Below, in pieces: positions 54,376 through 62,692 of a stretch of 64,000 nt of DNA. Origin of the DNA: Pleionea sediminis (GTDB lineage: Bacteria; Pseudomonadota; Gammaproteobacteria; Enterobacterales; Kangiellaceae); assembly GCF_007570825.1 (NCBI RefSeq), contig NZ_SUNB01000001.1:1798001-1862000 (forward strand), written 5' to 3'. The position numbers were made by a program, and so were the translations under genes. The first letter of the stretch is position 1; each line of letters opens with the position of its first letter. The notes below the pieces were generated by a model. The model was not told the DNA's origin. It did not search any database and worked only from the letters and a program-made list of their open reading frames with translations.

Positions 54376-56474
54376 GCTTGCTTGTTCTCTTGCTCCGATA
54401 ATAAGTCTGATTCAATTTGTTTTAAAGCGTACTGGACGGCTCTCTGGCAGTCTTTGACGGCAATTTCTATATCTGCGGCGGCGGCACTAACACCGTCGTA
54501 ATTAAAGTTGCCTGCAGCACCTTTAATGCGGTGTGCCGGTTTAGAAAGTGCAGACCATTCAATTTTTTCTATTGCATCATTCAATTCATTATAGTCTTTT
54601 TCGAGTCGAATTAAGTAATCTCGAGATAATTTTTTTATCGCATCAGTGTTGTAAAAATCAATAGGCTCTTCAGTCTTTTCTTCAGGAGACTTTAAATATT
54701 GTTTTAAGCATTGATATAACTCTTTTCTATCAATTGGTTTGCTTAAGCTCTCTTTGCAACCGATTTTAATGTATTTTTCGATATCTTGTTTCATAACATT
54801 GGCACTTAAAGCTATTATGGGGGACTTCACGCCTGACTGGATCATAAGTTGAGTGGCCTCAAAACCATCCATTACCGGCATTTGCATGTCCATCAAAATA
54901 ACGTCGTAGTGTTCAGATAAAGCCTTTTGCAGGGCCAACTCTCCATTTTCAACTGCAGTGACTTTTAAACCTAGTCGAGTAAGTAGAGTAGTTATTAGAT
55001 GTTGATTGTCTTGTTGATCTTCGGCTAATAAAACAGTACCACTTAATGAGTTAACCGTCTGTTCATAGCTAGATTGAGATTTTACCTGTACAGGTTTGTC
55101 TTCAACCCAAATAGTGTCAAGTGATTCCTTTAACGGCAATATCAACGAGAACTCGCTTCCACTTCCTGGTTCGCTTATAACTTTAATATCACCTTCCATT
55201 CGCTTTGCTAGTTGAAACGCAATATATAATCCGAGGCCCGTGCCTCCATAACGTCGCGTTGTGCTAATGTCGCCTTGAGCGAAGGGACGAAATAAGTTCC
55301 GAACAGTTTGTTGATCCATGCCAATACCATTGTCGATGGTTCGGAAAATCAAAATTTTCATGTTGTCATTAGCTGAAACTTCGAGCTGTACTTTGCCTCC
55401 TTTAGAAAACTTTATTGCGTTGCTGCAAATATTAAAAAGCACCTGGCGAAGCCTTAAAGGATCAAAAAGTACATCTAGTGGAAGAGGGTAGTTATACTTA
55501 ATAATGAGTTCCACATGATTATCTTCTGCCTGTTTTTGAAGAAGTGACTCTATTTCATCAATGACCGAAAATAATGAGCTTGGTTCAGGATTGATTTGTA
55601 GTTTCCCTGCCTCAACTTTGGATAAGTCCAACACGTCGTTTGTAATTGAAAGCAAATGCTGACTATTTCTGTGAATCACTGAAAGAGCATTTTTAATCTC
55701 TTTGTAGCTATTATGATCATTAATTAATGACTCAGAGTAACCCATGATTGCCGTTAAAGGCGTTCTAATTTCGTGGCTCATATTAGCAACGAACCGCGAT
55801 TTTTCTTGACTCGCTTTAGACTCGTCCTCCTGGGCTTTTACGGCCATTCGATTAATTTCGTACAACTGACGTTCAAAGAAAAACATTCTTTTATTATGTT
55901 CTTGAAGTAAATGCGCGGCTAAGATTGCACATCCACTCCACATAGTGTGGAACAAAAAAATGCTGAAAATGGTTGTCGATTTTGTGTCGGTAAAGAAAAA
56001 TAATGCGGTTGGCACTAAGGTAATAATTGCACTTCCGTAGACAACAATTCGTACTCCCATTTGTATTATAACCAGAGCAAAAAGACATAGTGATAGTTTC
56101 ACTGTAATGATGTAGTGCATCTCACTTAAAACTGCATAGATAACCGTGAAAGACACTGACACACATACGAAAGACATCAATACAACGGTATTCAGTGATA
56201 GTCTTAATGCTTTTATTGGAGTCCAGAAAAAATAAAGTAAGGCTCCTAAAATGGATGCCATGATAACTCTGACAACGATCACCGAATCGATGTATTTTTT
56301 GATAAGAATCAAGTCATGAAATATGCTGACGATCGCTATTGTGATGCCAAGTGCCAGAAACATACGGACAATAGGCGTCGCTCTCGTAAGCTGTAGGGCT
56401 TCGAAATAGGCGTTGAGGTCTCTTTTAGAGGTCTCAGCTGGATTTGTTGGATGAATTGGATTCATACTGCTCAC
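54372..56474 (-). CDS. Hybrid sensor histidine kinase (membrane, HisKA-HATPase-REC-HPt)
   Basis: A 700-residue phosphorelay protein. About six N-terminal membrane helices (residues about 35-195) form a membrane sensor module without a large periplasmic domain. They are followed by a coiled coil, the H-box N-M-S-H-E-I-R-T-P-L-T-A, ATPase motifs (N-I-C-S-N-A-I-K-F-S, D-N-G-I-G-M, G-G-T-G-L-G-L-Y), a receiver domain (L-L-A-E-D-Q-Q-D-N, I-L-M-D-M-Q-M-P-V-M-D-G) and a C-terminal HPt with H-R-I-K-G-A-A-G-N-F. It is an ArcB/BarA-like relay coupled to the downstream CheY-like protein. Confidence 0.9.
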   Translation of the reverse strand: MSSMNPIHPTNPAETSKRDLNAYFEALQLTRATPIVRMFLALGITIAIVSIFHDLILIKKYIDSVIVVRVIMASILGALLYFFWTPIKALRLSLNTVVLMSFVCVSVSFTVIYAVLSEMHYIITVKLSLCLFALVIIQMGVRIVVYGSAIITLVPTALFFFTDTKSTTIFSIFLFHTMWSGCAILAAHLLQEHNKRMFFFERQLYEINRMAVKAQEDESKASQEKSRFVANMSHEIRTPLTAIMGYSESLINDHNSYKEIKNALSVIHRNSQHLLSITNDVLDLSKVEAGKLQINPEPSSLFSVIDEIESLLQKQAEDNHVELIIKYNYPLPLDVLFDPLRLRQVLFNICSNAIKFSKGGKVQLEVSANDNMKILIFRTIDNGIGMDQQTVRNLFRPFAQGDISTTRRYGGTGLGLYIAFQLAKRMEGDIKVISEPGSGSEFSLILPLKESLDTIWVEDKPVQVKSQSSYEQTVNSLSGTVLLAEDQQDNQHLITTLLTRLGLKVTAVENGELALQKALSEHYDVILMDMQMPVMDGFEATQLMIQSGVKSPIIALSANVMKQDIEKYIKIGCKESLSKPIDRKELYQCLKQYLKSPEEKTEEPIDFYNTDAIKKLSRDYLIRLEKDYNELNDAIEKIEWSALSKPAHRIKGAAGNFNYDGVSAAAADIEIAVKDCQRAVQYALKQIESDLLSEQENKQA

Positions 56475-56862
56475 AATTTGCGATATGCAGTTTTTCTATT
56501 TAGTTTAGTTCAAGTTTTAGGTATTAAAATTTCTAGTATGAGATTTCTGCCTTTTTATGCTAAATCAATGAACCGAGTCACAAATTGAGATTTGCGAACT
56601 TGTGACTCAATTAAATAGGTATATCCGAATCTTTAAACTTATTTGTTTATTCTTATTGGTAATTAAAGAGTATTATGATTGATGTTTCTCATGAGCAAAG
56701 TGATAGCTTTGATTGTCGAATTTTGAGTGGAAAGCTAAAGTCGATACCATTTTGGGCGAAGGGTTATTATCTATAAATTCGAACATTCGCATCGATTAGG
56801 GTTGATAGATTTCTCTGGGTTTTGTCGTAGAATAGTCGCAAGAATTTTTTGGGAATTTGACA
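56475..56862. other. 388-bp intergenic region between hybrid kinase and cytochrome b561
   Basis: Contains a nine-base-pair perfect inverted repeat (56575-56583 / 56600-56608) and a possible 33-codon ORF at 56675-56776 that I do not accept as a gene. Promoters of both flanking genes must be here, but no clear -35/-10 pair was found. Confidence 0.4.
56575..56608. repeat. Inverted repeat GAGTCACAA / TTGTGACTC
   Basis: Perfect nine-base arms with a 16-base spacer, and no T-tract. It could be an operator or an RNA hairpin. It lies 101-134 bases upstream of the hybrid kinase start and about 255 bases upstream of the cytochrome b561 gene. Confidence 0.6.
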
Positions 56863-57399
56863 ATGATAAAAAATACGCAACAGCAATACGGATTGATTTC
56901 AAAGGTTATTCATTGGTTGGTCGCGCTTGTTGTTTTTACCATGTTTGGAGTCGGATTATGGATGGTAGAGCTTGACTATTATAGTACCTGGTACAAAGAT
57001 GCCCCTCATTACCACAAAAGTGTTGGTATTCTGTTAACGGTCGTTATTATTTTTCGTTTAGTTTGGCGCTGGTTTAACGTTAAGCCTGAACCTTTAAAAA
57101 GCCACTCTCGATTTGAACGAATCGCCGCTCATATTGCCCACATTATTATCTACGTTTTACTATTCGCCATTTTTATCTCTGGTTATTTAATTTCTACGGC
57201 TGATGGAAGAGGTATTTCGGTTTTCAATTGGTTCGAAGTACCATCTTTAGGGCAGTTTGTTGAAAACCAGGAAGATCTTGCAGGAGAAATTCACGAGTTA
57301 CTTGCTTTTGGTTTGATAGGGTTGGTCGCTATTCATGCCTTGGCCGCACTTAAGCATCACTTTTTTGACAAAGATTCAACTTTAAAAAGAATGTTCTAA
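56863..57399 (+). CDS. Cytochrome b561
   Basis: About 178 residues from the ATG at 56863, GGGAA eight bases upstream; an in-frame TTG lies six bases earlier. Four membrane helices carry haem-binding His positions in V-I-H-W-L-V (helix 1), Y-H-K-S-V (helix 2), H-I-A-H-I-I (helix 3) and I-H-A-L-A-A-L-K-H-H (helix 4), the CybB (b561) pattern. It moves electrons from ubiquinol or superoxide in the inner membrane. It is paired with a YceI gene 17 bp downstream, a common operon. Confidence 0.9.
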   Translation: MIKNTQQQYGLISKVIHWLVALVVFTMFGVGLWMVELDYYSTWYKDAPHYHKSVGILLTVVIIFRLVWRWFNVKPEPLKSHSRFERIAAHIAHIIIYVLLFAIFISGYLISTADGRGISVFNWFEVPSLGQFVENQEDLAGEIHELLAFGLIGLVAIHALAALKHHFFDKDSTLKRMF

Positions 57400-57416
57400 T
57401 ACTAATGGAGACTCAT

Positions 57417-57980
57417 ATGAAATTAACAACTTTTCTTTTAGCAATTCTATTTTCTGGTGGTTTGCTGGCTGCAGATTATAAAATTGATACTAAAGGCGCT
57501 CACGCTTCAATTAATTTTAAAATTCAGCATTTAGGTTATTCTTGGCTAACAGGAAGATTTAACGATTTTTCAGGTAGTTTTTCTTATGATAAAGCAAAGC
57601 CAGAAGATTCTAAAATACAAGTTAAAATAAATACAACAAGTATTGATTCAAATCATGCTGAGCGAGACAAGCATTTGCGTAGCGGTGATTTTTTAAATAC
57701 AGATAAGTTTGGAGAAGCGACATTTGTCAGTACTAAAATTAAAGACAAAGGCAATGGTAAGCTTGAAGTGGTCGGTGATTTAACCCTACATGGAGTGACA
57801 AAAAGTATCACTATTGATACAACCAAAGTTGGCGAAGGTGATGACCCATGGGGCGGTTATCGAGTTGGCTTTGCGGGTGAAACAGAGTTTCGTTTGAAAG
57901 ATTTTGGGATTCCTGAAAAGTTAGGAAAGGCCTCGCAAACGGTGTATTTGTCATTACATGTTGAAGGTATTAGACAGTAG
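57417..57980 (+). CDS. YceI-family periplasmic protein
   Basis: About 187 residues from the ATG at 57417, with TGGAG six bases upstream. It has a signal peptide (M-K-L-T-T-F-L-L-A-I-L-F, cleavage near L-L-A-A-D). The lipocalin-like fold follows, with D-T-K-G-A-H-A-S-I-N-F-K, W-L-T-G-R-F and L-H-G-V-T-K-S. YceI proteins bind polyisoprenoids such as octaprenyl compounds and often accompany cytochrome b561. The sigma-factor gene converges on it. Confidence 0.92.
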   Translation: MKLTTFLLAILFSGGLLAADYKIDTKGAHASINFKIQHLGYSWLTGRFNDFSGSFSYDKAKPEDSKIQVKINTTSIDSNHAERDKHLRSGDFLNTDKFGEATFVSTKIKDKGNGKLEVVGDLTLHGVTKSITIDTTKVGEGDDPWGGYRVGFAGETEFRLKDFGIPEKLGKASQTVYLSLHVEGIRQ

Positions 57981-57988
57981 GTGAGGGG

Positions 57989-58023
57989 TTAAGGCGCTCT
58001 GCAAACAGAAGAGAGCGCCTTAA
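57989..58023. terminator. Hairpin between convergent yceI-like and sigma-factor genes
   Basis: A perfect 12-base-pair stem TTAAGGCGCTCT / AGAGCGCCTTAA with an 11-base loop, at the ends of two convergent genes; it overlaps the sigma-factor stop. T-tracts are poor on both strands, so intrinsic termination is likely but not certain. Confidence 0.6.
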
Positions 58024-59090
58024 TGTTGCTCAATTTGAATAATCTTTCTGAGTTTTTCTAAGGCTTCACTTTCAAGTTGTCGAGTGCGTTCCGTACTTTT
58101 TCCTATGACAACTCCTATTTCCCGATAACTGTGTGTTTCGCCAGTTTTAAGTCCATACCTTAAAGTGATAATTGTGTTCATTGGTTGGGGTAATTTTGAC
58201 AGCCACAATTCCAACTTACGATCCGATATTAGTAATTTGTCTGGGCGGGTCGAATCATCATTCAGCAAGTTATAAAAGTCACTACCCTCATCGGCTGATA
58301 TAGGTTGTTCCAGAGAGATATCAGGAGCAGCCATTTGTAATAGTTGTTCAATGTCTTTGCTTTCGGTTTGTTCTTCTTCGGCAATTTCTTTAATACGAGA
58401 TCGGTTAGCATAGTCGCCTAAAGGGTACTTTCTTAAAAGTTTTAACATTTGGTCAACGATATTTTCGGGTTTCCTGACAATGCCGCCTTGTTTTCTGACA
58501 TGTAATGTAATGTTTTGCTTTATCCACCACCAAGCGTAGGTTGAAAAACGAGTATTTTGATTAATCTCATATCGTTCAATCGCTTTCAGTAGTCCAATAC
58601 TTCCCTCTTGAATTAAGTCCATAATAGGTAATTTTAAAAAATTATGTTGCATGGCGACTTTTATTATAAGTCGCAAGTTATGGAAAGTGAGCGTTTCAAT
58701 GATTGTCTCGACTCTTAATTTGAGCTTTTTTAACTTGTCTAGTACCTGTCCTTGGTCGAGGCGTGTTAGTGCCTGCGTCTTTTTCTGGAGGAGTTGAACA
58801 CAAGGATAGTTGTTTCTCACTATTTCCAATGTTTTCTCCAAGTTGCTCGAGTTTATCTCTTGATTAGAAGAGCTCGCTTTAATTATGTCTATATGTTGTC
58901 TATTAGTTAGTTTTTCGAAAGGTTTTTCTCCAAGTGCGATGTATGGAGCTATTGTAACTATCCAGTGATTCATGAGCTCGTCAAACTGAAGAAACAGCTG
59001 TCTCTCCTGCTTTTTTGTGAGTAAAGCGTGTTTTGAAGCTAATTGGAAGAACTGTATTTCGCTAGAGTCTTTGCTATTTTGAGAGAGCAT
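58020..59090 (-). CDS. Divergent sigma-70 family (RpoD/RpoS-like) sigma factor
   Basis: The 356-residue protein has sigma-70 regions 1.2 to 4.2. Region 2.2-2.4 is D-L-I-Q-E-G-S-I-G-L-L-K-A and F-S-T-Y-A-W-W-W-I-K-Q-N-I-T, keeping the -10 recognition Gln and Thr. Region 3.0 differs from the usual R-I-P-x-H-M (here R-K-P-E-N-I). Region 4.2 is S-T-E-R-T-R-Q-L-E-S-E-A-L, keeping -35 contacts. It is clearly not the housekeeping factor. It is divergent, by 96 bp, from a MerR-like regulator that may control it. Start at 59090 with no strong ribosome site seen. Confidence 0.85.
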   Translation of the reverse strand: MLSQNSKDSSEIQFFQLASKHALLTKKQERQLFLQFDELMNHWIVTIAPYIALGEKPFEKLTNRQHIDIIKASSSNQEINSSNLEKTLEIVRNNYPCVQLLQKKTQALTRLDQGQVLDKLKKLKLRVETIIETLTFHNLRLIIKVAMQHNFLKLPIMDLIQEGSIGLLKAIERYEINQNTRFSTYAWWWIKQNITLHVRKQGGIVRKPENIVDQMLKLLRKYPLGDYANRSRIKEIAEEEQTESKDIEQLLQMAAPDISLEQPISADEGSDFYNLLNDDSTRPDKLLISDRKLELWLSKLPQPMNTIITLRYGLKTGETHSYREIGVVIGKSTERTRQLESEALEKLRKIIQIEQH

Positions 59091-59186
59091 GTATTTGCTC
59101 CTTAATAATGAATTCTAAGTATTTGTATGCTCTATTTGACTGTTCCGATCGTAAAGGTATTAGACAAGTAGTTAACGGTTTATATT

Positions 59187-60104
59187 ATGTCTAGTATGCA
59201 AAGAACTTTTACCATTGGTACCGTCGCAAGACTGGTTGGTATTTCTACTCATGTCCTTCGGGTGTGGGAGAGACGCTATGACCTAAAGCTGTCCGCAAGG
59301 AATGAGAAAGGTCGACGAATATATACATCAAGCGAGATAGAGAAGCTGAAACTGATCAAGCAAGCTTTGGATAAGGGATTTAAGATTTCTGATATTGCTT
59401 CAATGTCGGTGAACGAGTTAATACATGTATGTTCGATCGATGAACCTTCGAACCAGACTCAAAGTTCAGCAAAAAGCATCTTAATATACGGTGAAAGGTT
59501 GGCTCACTGGATGTTTCGAGCAAGAACAAATCGTGAATATCGAGTTATAAGTGAATTGCCGAGTTTAATTCGAGAAATTGAGGGAACCTCTAGTTTTCCT
59601 GACGCCGTCTTGATCGAATTGGAAGAGATTAGTAGTGAAATCGAAGAGCTGTTGTACTCAACTAGACTGCAAGTACCTAATGAAATAAAGATTTATTTGT
59701 TCAATCGACATGTGTCGACAGAGGTTAAGCAAAGACTTGAAAAAGCAGGTATTGAAGTTATCGTTGAGGAATTAAGTGCTGAATTGATTCGAGGTATTGT
59801 CGAGAGAACCGATGTTAAATCTCTAAGTATTGACGTCGAAGAGCAACAGGAATTAACAGAGAAGCAACTCAATAACTTGTTGACCTCAGAAAACTCTATT
59901 TATTGCGAATGTCCACAACATATTGGTGATTTGTACTTAAAAATTAATGAGTTTATAAAATACAGCGATGGCTGCGAGCGACAATCTCCCAAAGACGCTA
60001 CGGTTCATCAGTACATTGTTGAGAATTTAAAAACAATGCGAACAGTCTTAACCAAGATGACTTTAGGTGTAGCGCAAATGGATGATTTGGAGCTCGATAA
60101 ATAA
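59187..60104 (+). CDS. MerR-family regulator with CarH/LitR-like C-terminal domain
   Basis: The 305-residue protein has an N-terminal winged-helix MerR domain (T-I-G-T-V-A-R-L-V-G-I-S, L-R-V-W-E-R-R-Y) of the CarA/CarH/LitR type. An alpha/beta region follows (L-I-Y-G-E-R-L-A-H, D-A-V-L-I-E-L-E) like the cobalamin-binding fold, but the E/D-x-H-x-x-G cobalamin motif is absent. So the light- or B12-sensing function is probably lost or replaced. It sits back to back with a divergent sigma factor, a pairing that suggests local control. The ligand is unknown. Confidence 0.8.
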   Translation: MSSMQRTFTIGTVARLVGISTHVLRVWERRYDLKLSARNEKGRRIYTSSEIEKLKLIKQALDKGFKISDIASMSVNELIHVCSIDEPSNQTQSSAKSILIYGERLAHWMFRARTNREYRVISELPSLIREIEGTSSFPDAVLIELEEISSEIEELLYSTRLQVPNEIKIYLFNRHVSTEVKQRLEKAGIEVIVEELSAELIRGIVERTDVKSLSIDVEEQQELTEKQLNNLLTSENSIYCECPQHIGDLYLKINEFIKYSDGCERQSPKDATVHQYIVENLKTMRTVLTKMTLGVAQMDDLELDK

Positions 60105-60114
60105 GTCGGTAGTG

Positions 60115-60702
60115 TTATTGGTTGTGAACTAATTCTATTTGTATTGGTACTGTATTTACTAGCAGTTGTTTTTTAGATTTAAGTTGATGAATTGTTTGCA
60201 GCGTGTTTATTCCGTCAATAATCTTGCCGAACGCTGCGAAGCCTTTTCCATCCGGGTTTCGCTTTCCTCCATAATCGAGCTCTGGTTGTTCGCCAATGCA
60301 GAAAAAAAACTCCGCATCAGCAGACCCAGGTTCAAGCCGAGCCATTGATATCGTGCCATTCGTATGTTTGATTCCCGTTTGGTTTGTTGGTTCATGCTTT
60401 ATCGAGGCCTGACGATCGGGATGTGGATCCCAACCTAAACCGCCTTGTACAACTTCAATTTTTATCTCGTTGTCTGGCTGGTTTTTTTGCGTTACAACTC
60501 GGTAGAAGTGAGCATCTTTATAACGTTTCGAAGAAACATACGATAAAAAGTTTTGCACGCTTATAGGGGCTTTTTCAGGATAAAGCTCAACGATAAAGTC
60601 GCCATAAGAAGTGGTGAATTTCACTTTTGGATTGTCGCTAGCGTCAACAAGCGTTGTAATCGTTAGTAAAGCTAAAACTAGAAATGCACGAGTTCTTGTC
60701 AT
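60115..60702 (-). CDS. Periplasmic cyclophilin-type peptidyl-prolyl isomerase
   Basis: About 195 residues from the ATG at 60702, chosen because a signal peptide begins there (M-T-R-T-R-A-F-L-V-L-A-L-L); an in-frame ATG at 60735 lacks a ribosome site. The cyclophilin fold has F-Y-R-V-V-T, Q-G-G-L-G, G-T-I-S-M-A-R and A-E-F-F-F-C-I-G segments (the usual Q-F-F-I here reads E-F-F-F). It would speed proline isomerisation during envelope protein folding. It converges with the MerR-like gene (10 bp). Confidence 0.87.
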   Translation of the reverse strand: MTRTRAFLVLALLTITTLVDASDNPKVKFTTSYGDFIVELYPEKAPISVQNFLSYVSSKRYKDAHFYRVVTQKNQPDNEIKIEVVQGGLGWDPHPDRQASIKHEPTNQTGIKHTNGTISMARLEPGSADAEFFFCIGEQPELDYGGKRNPDGKGFAAFGKIIDGINTLQTIHQLKSKKQLLVNTVPIQIELVHNQ

Positions 60703-60735
60703 AATTTTTATTCTCGATGGTTTCCGATTCATCAT

Positions 60736-61041
60736 ATCTAAATTTTTATTTATTCCAAACCTTTAATTAGCAATTCATAAAGTTAAGGTCGTGGAGCGAT
60801 ATGACTTTAAAAACAGGATGTGTAATAATAACCGCTCAACATATAACCTAGCTATAAAGGTTAATCAGTGAGTGAGTACTTGCAAATGCACTAGGAGATG
60901 GCTCAGTCTTTCGTCGTGTGTGCGTTGTAAGAACTTGTTCTCAGGGCTGTTAACAGCCGCGATCATTCGAGTGTTTGTCAGAGATAATAAGAAACAATAA
61001 GACAAAACACGCATCTAATAATCCGATAAAGAGGTGTTTTA
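60736..61041. other. 306-bp leader region upstream of nhaC
   Basis: No gene. Contains a GGCTGTTAACAGCC palindrome (60945-60958). A frame at 60975-61229 is a shadow of nhaC. The long leader may hold a cis-regulatory RNA, but I recognise no riboswitch fold. AGAGG precedes the nhaC start. Confidence 0.4.
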
Positions 61042-62595
61042 ATGAAAGAGACAAAACAAGTAACCCCAGGCTTACTGTTAGCATTAACGCCGGTTGTCTT
61101 GACTCTGCTCATTCTCGGTACTCAAATTTTTATTTTCGAGGTATTCGAACCCCACATCCCACTCGCCATTGGTCTCGCAATAACCAGTCTTGTTGGCATA
61201 TACCAGGGATTAAAATGGAAAGATATTGAAGAAGGTGTGTTTCACGTTATTCATGTTGCATTGCCATCGGTATCCGTACTGCTCACGGTTGGGATGATCA
61301 TTGGCGTGTGGATTGCCAGTGGAACGGTGCCAACCATTATTTATTACGGTTTAAAAATTATATCTCCCGAGTTATTTCTTGCTGCTGCCATGCTTATCTG
61401 CGCAATAGTTTCTGTGTCTTTAGGTACTTCATGGGGAACGGTTGGAACAGTTGGCTTGGCTTTAATGGGAATTGGAGAGGGATTTGATATGCCCATGTAT
61501 TGGACAGCCGGCGCCGTAGTTTCTGGAGCCTTTTTTGGCGATAAAATATCACCGCTTTCTGATACAACCAACTTAGCTCCGGCTGTGACCGGTACGAATG
61601 TTTTTGACCATATTAAAAACATGATGCCAACCACTATTCCGGCAATGTTGATCGCTTTAGTAATCTATCTATTTGTTGGTTTCTTTGTTGTTGATACAGA
61701 GAGTGTTTCATTTGAAAAAATAAATGGTATTACAACTGCGTTAGATGCGAACTTTGCTATTTCGGTTTGGGTGCTACTCCCTGCACTTGTTGTTATGGTA
61801 TTGGCAATTAAAAAATATCCGCCAATTCCTTCTTTATTCGCTGGTGTGGTTGTTGGTGGTTTAACGGCGGCTATTGCACAAGGTCAAGATCTACAGTCTT
61901 TGTTTAGTTTCGCGAATAATGGATACAGTATTCAGTCGGGCAACGAAGAGATTGATGGCCTACTCAATCGTGGTGGTATTCAATCGATGATGTGGACCAT
62001 TTCGTTGATTTTAATCGCTTTAGGTTTCGGAGGCGCGCTAGAAAAAACAGGTTGCTTACAATCCATTATTAGTAGCATTAAATCTAAAGTCCACAGTTTT
62101 GCGGGTACGCAAAGTGCTGCTATCGGAACCGCGTTTTCTACTAACTTAGTGGCCGGCGATCCCTATTTGTCTATTGCTTTACCAGGACGAATGTTCGCAC
62201 CAGCATACCGTGGAATGGGTTATTCAACGTTGAATTTATCGAGAGGTATCGAAGAAGGTGGAACACTGATGTCGCCACTAATCCCTTGGAATGCGGGTGG
62301 TGCCTTTGTTATTACAGCACTTGGTCTAGGTATCCTTGAGGGTAACTTTGAGAATCTCCTTTATATACCACTGGCTTTTGCCTGTTGGCTGGCTCCAGTA
62401 ATAGGTATCTTTTATGCGGTAACTGGCTTGTTTTCACCTAAAGCTACAGAAGAAGAAATTCGTGGCTGGAAGGAAAGCGGAGAAGAAATCGCTCATTATG
62501 GTAAAGATGGAGCGACAGTGTCGGACGACTCTCATGTTCATGAAGATATTGAAAAATTAGGACCTCATGGGAAGCCATTGAAAGAAAAAGCCTGA
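61042..62595 (+). CDS. nhaC: Na+/H+ antiporter NhaC
   Basis: The 517-residue inner-membrane protein has about eleven membrane helices, with the NhaC-family segment G-T-S-W-G-T-V-G-T near residue 135 and G-D-K-I-S-P-L-S-D-T-T near residue 170. It exchanges Na+ for H+ and helps keep pH and sodium balance, as expected in a marine organism. A soluble charged tail ends the chain. AGAGG lies seven bases before the ATG. It is followed by an intrinsic terminator and then by the zinc-ribbon gene. Confidence 0.9.
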   Translation: MKETKQVTPGLLLALTPVVLTLLILGTQIFIFEVFEPHIPLAIGLAITSLVGIYQGLKWKDIEEGVFHVIHVALPSVSVLLTVGMIIGVWIASGTVPTIIYYGLKIISPELFLAAAMLICAIVSVSLGTSWGTVGTVGLALMGIGEGFDMPMYWTAGAVVSGAFFGDKISPLSDTTNLAPAVTGTNVFDHIKNMMPTTIPAMLIALVIYLFVGFFVVDTESVSFEKINGITTALDANFAISVWVLLPALVVMVLAIKKYPPIPSLFAGVVVGGLTAAIAQGQDLQSLFSFANNGYSIQSGNEEIDGLLNRGGIQSMMWTISLILIALGFGGALEKTGCLQSIISSIKSKVHSFAGTQSAAIGTAFSTNLVAGDPYLSIALPGRMFAPAYRGMGYSTLNLSRGIEEGGTLMSPLIPWNAGGAFVITALGLGILEGNFENLLYIPLAFACWLAPVIGIFYAVTGLFSPKATEEEIRGWKESGEEIAHYGKDGATVSDDSHVHEDIEKLGPHGKPLKEKA

Positions 62596-62642
62596 TTTTT
62601 GTATATCTTTTTTCGTATATAATGAACCGATAAACGCAATGA

Positions 62643-62675
62643 AAAAGGCGGTCAGTTAAGACCGCCTTTTCTTTT
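62643..62675 (+). terminator. Intrinsic terminator after nhaC
   Basis: Stem AAAAGGCGGTC (62643-62653) / GACCGCCTTTT (62660-62670) followed by CTTTT. It lies between nhaC and the zinc-ribbon gene and would separate them. Confidence 0.85.
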
Positions 62676-62692
62676 CTCGGAAAGGTAAAAGC

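Noticed and set aside
56675-56776. 33-codon ORF with AAAGAG upstream
   Set aside because: Short, no hydrophobic or other recognisable pattern, and no terminator. Possible but not supported.
59187-60104. Functional cobalamin photoreceptor of the CarH type
   Set aside because: The E/D-x-H-x-x-G cobalamin motif is not visible, so light sensing is not claimed.
60975-61229. 84-codon plus-strand frame overlapping the nhaC start
   Set aside because: It is a shadow frame of nhaC; nhaC has the ribosome site and family motifs.
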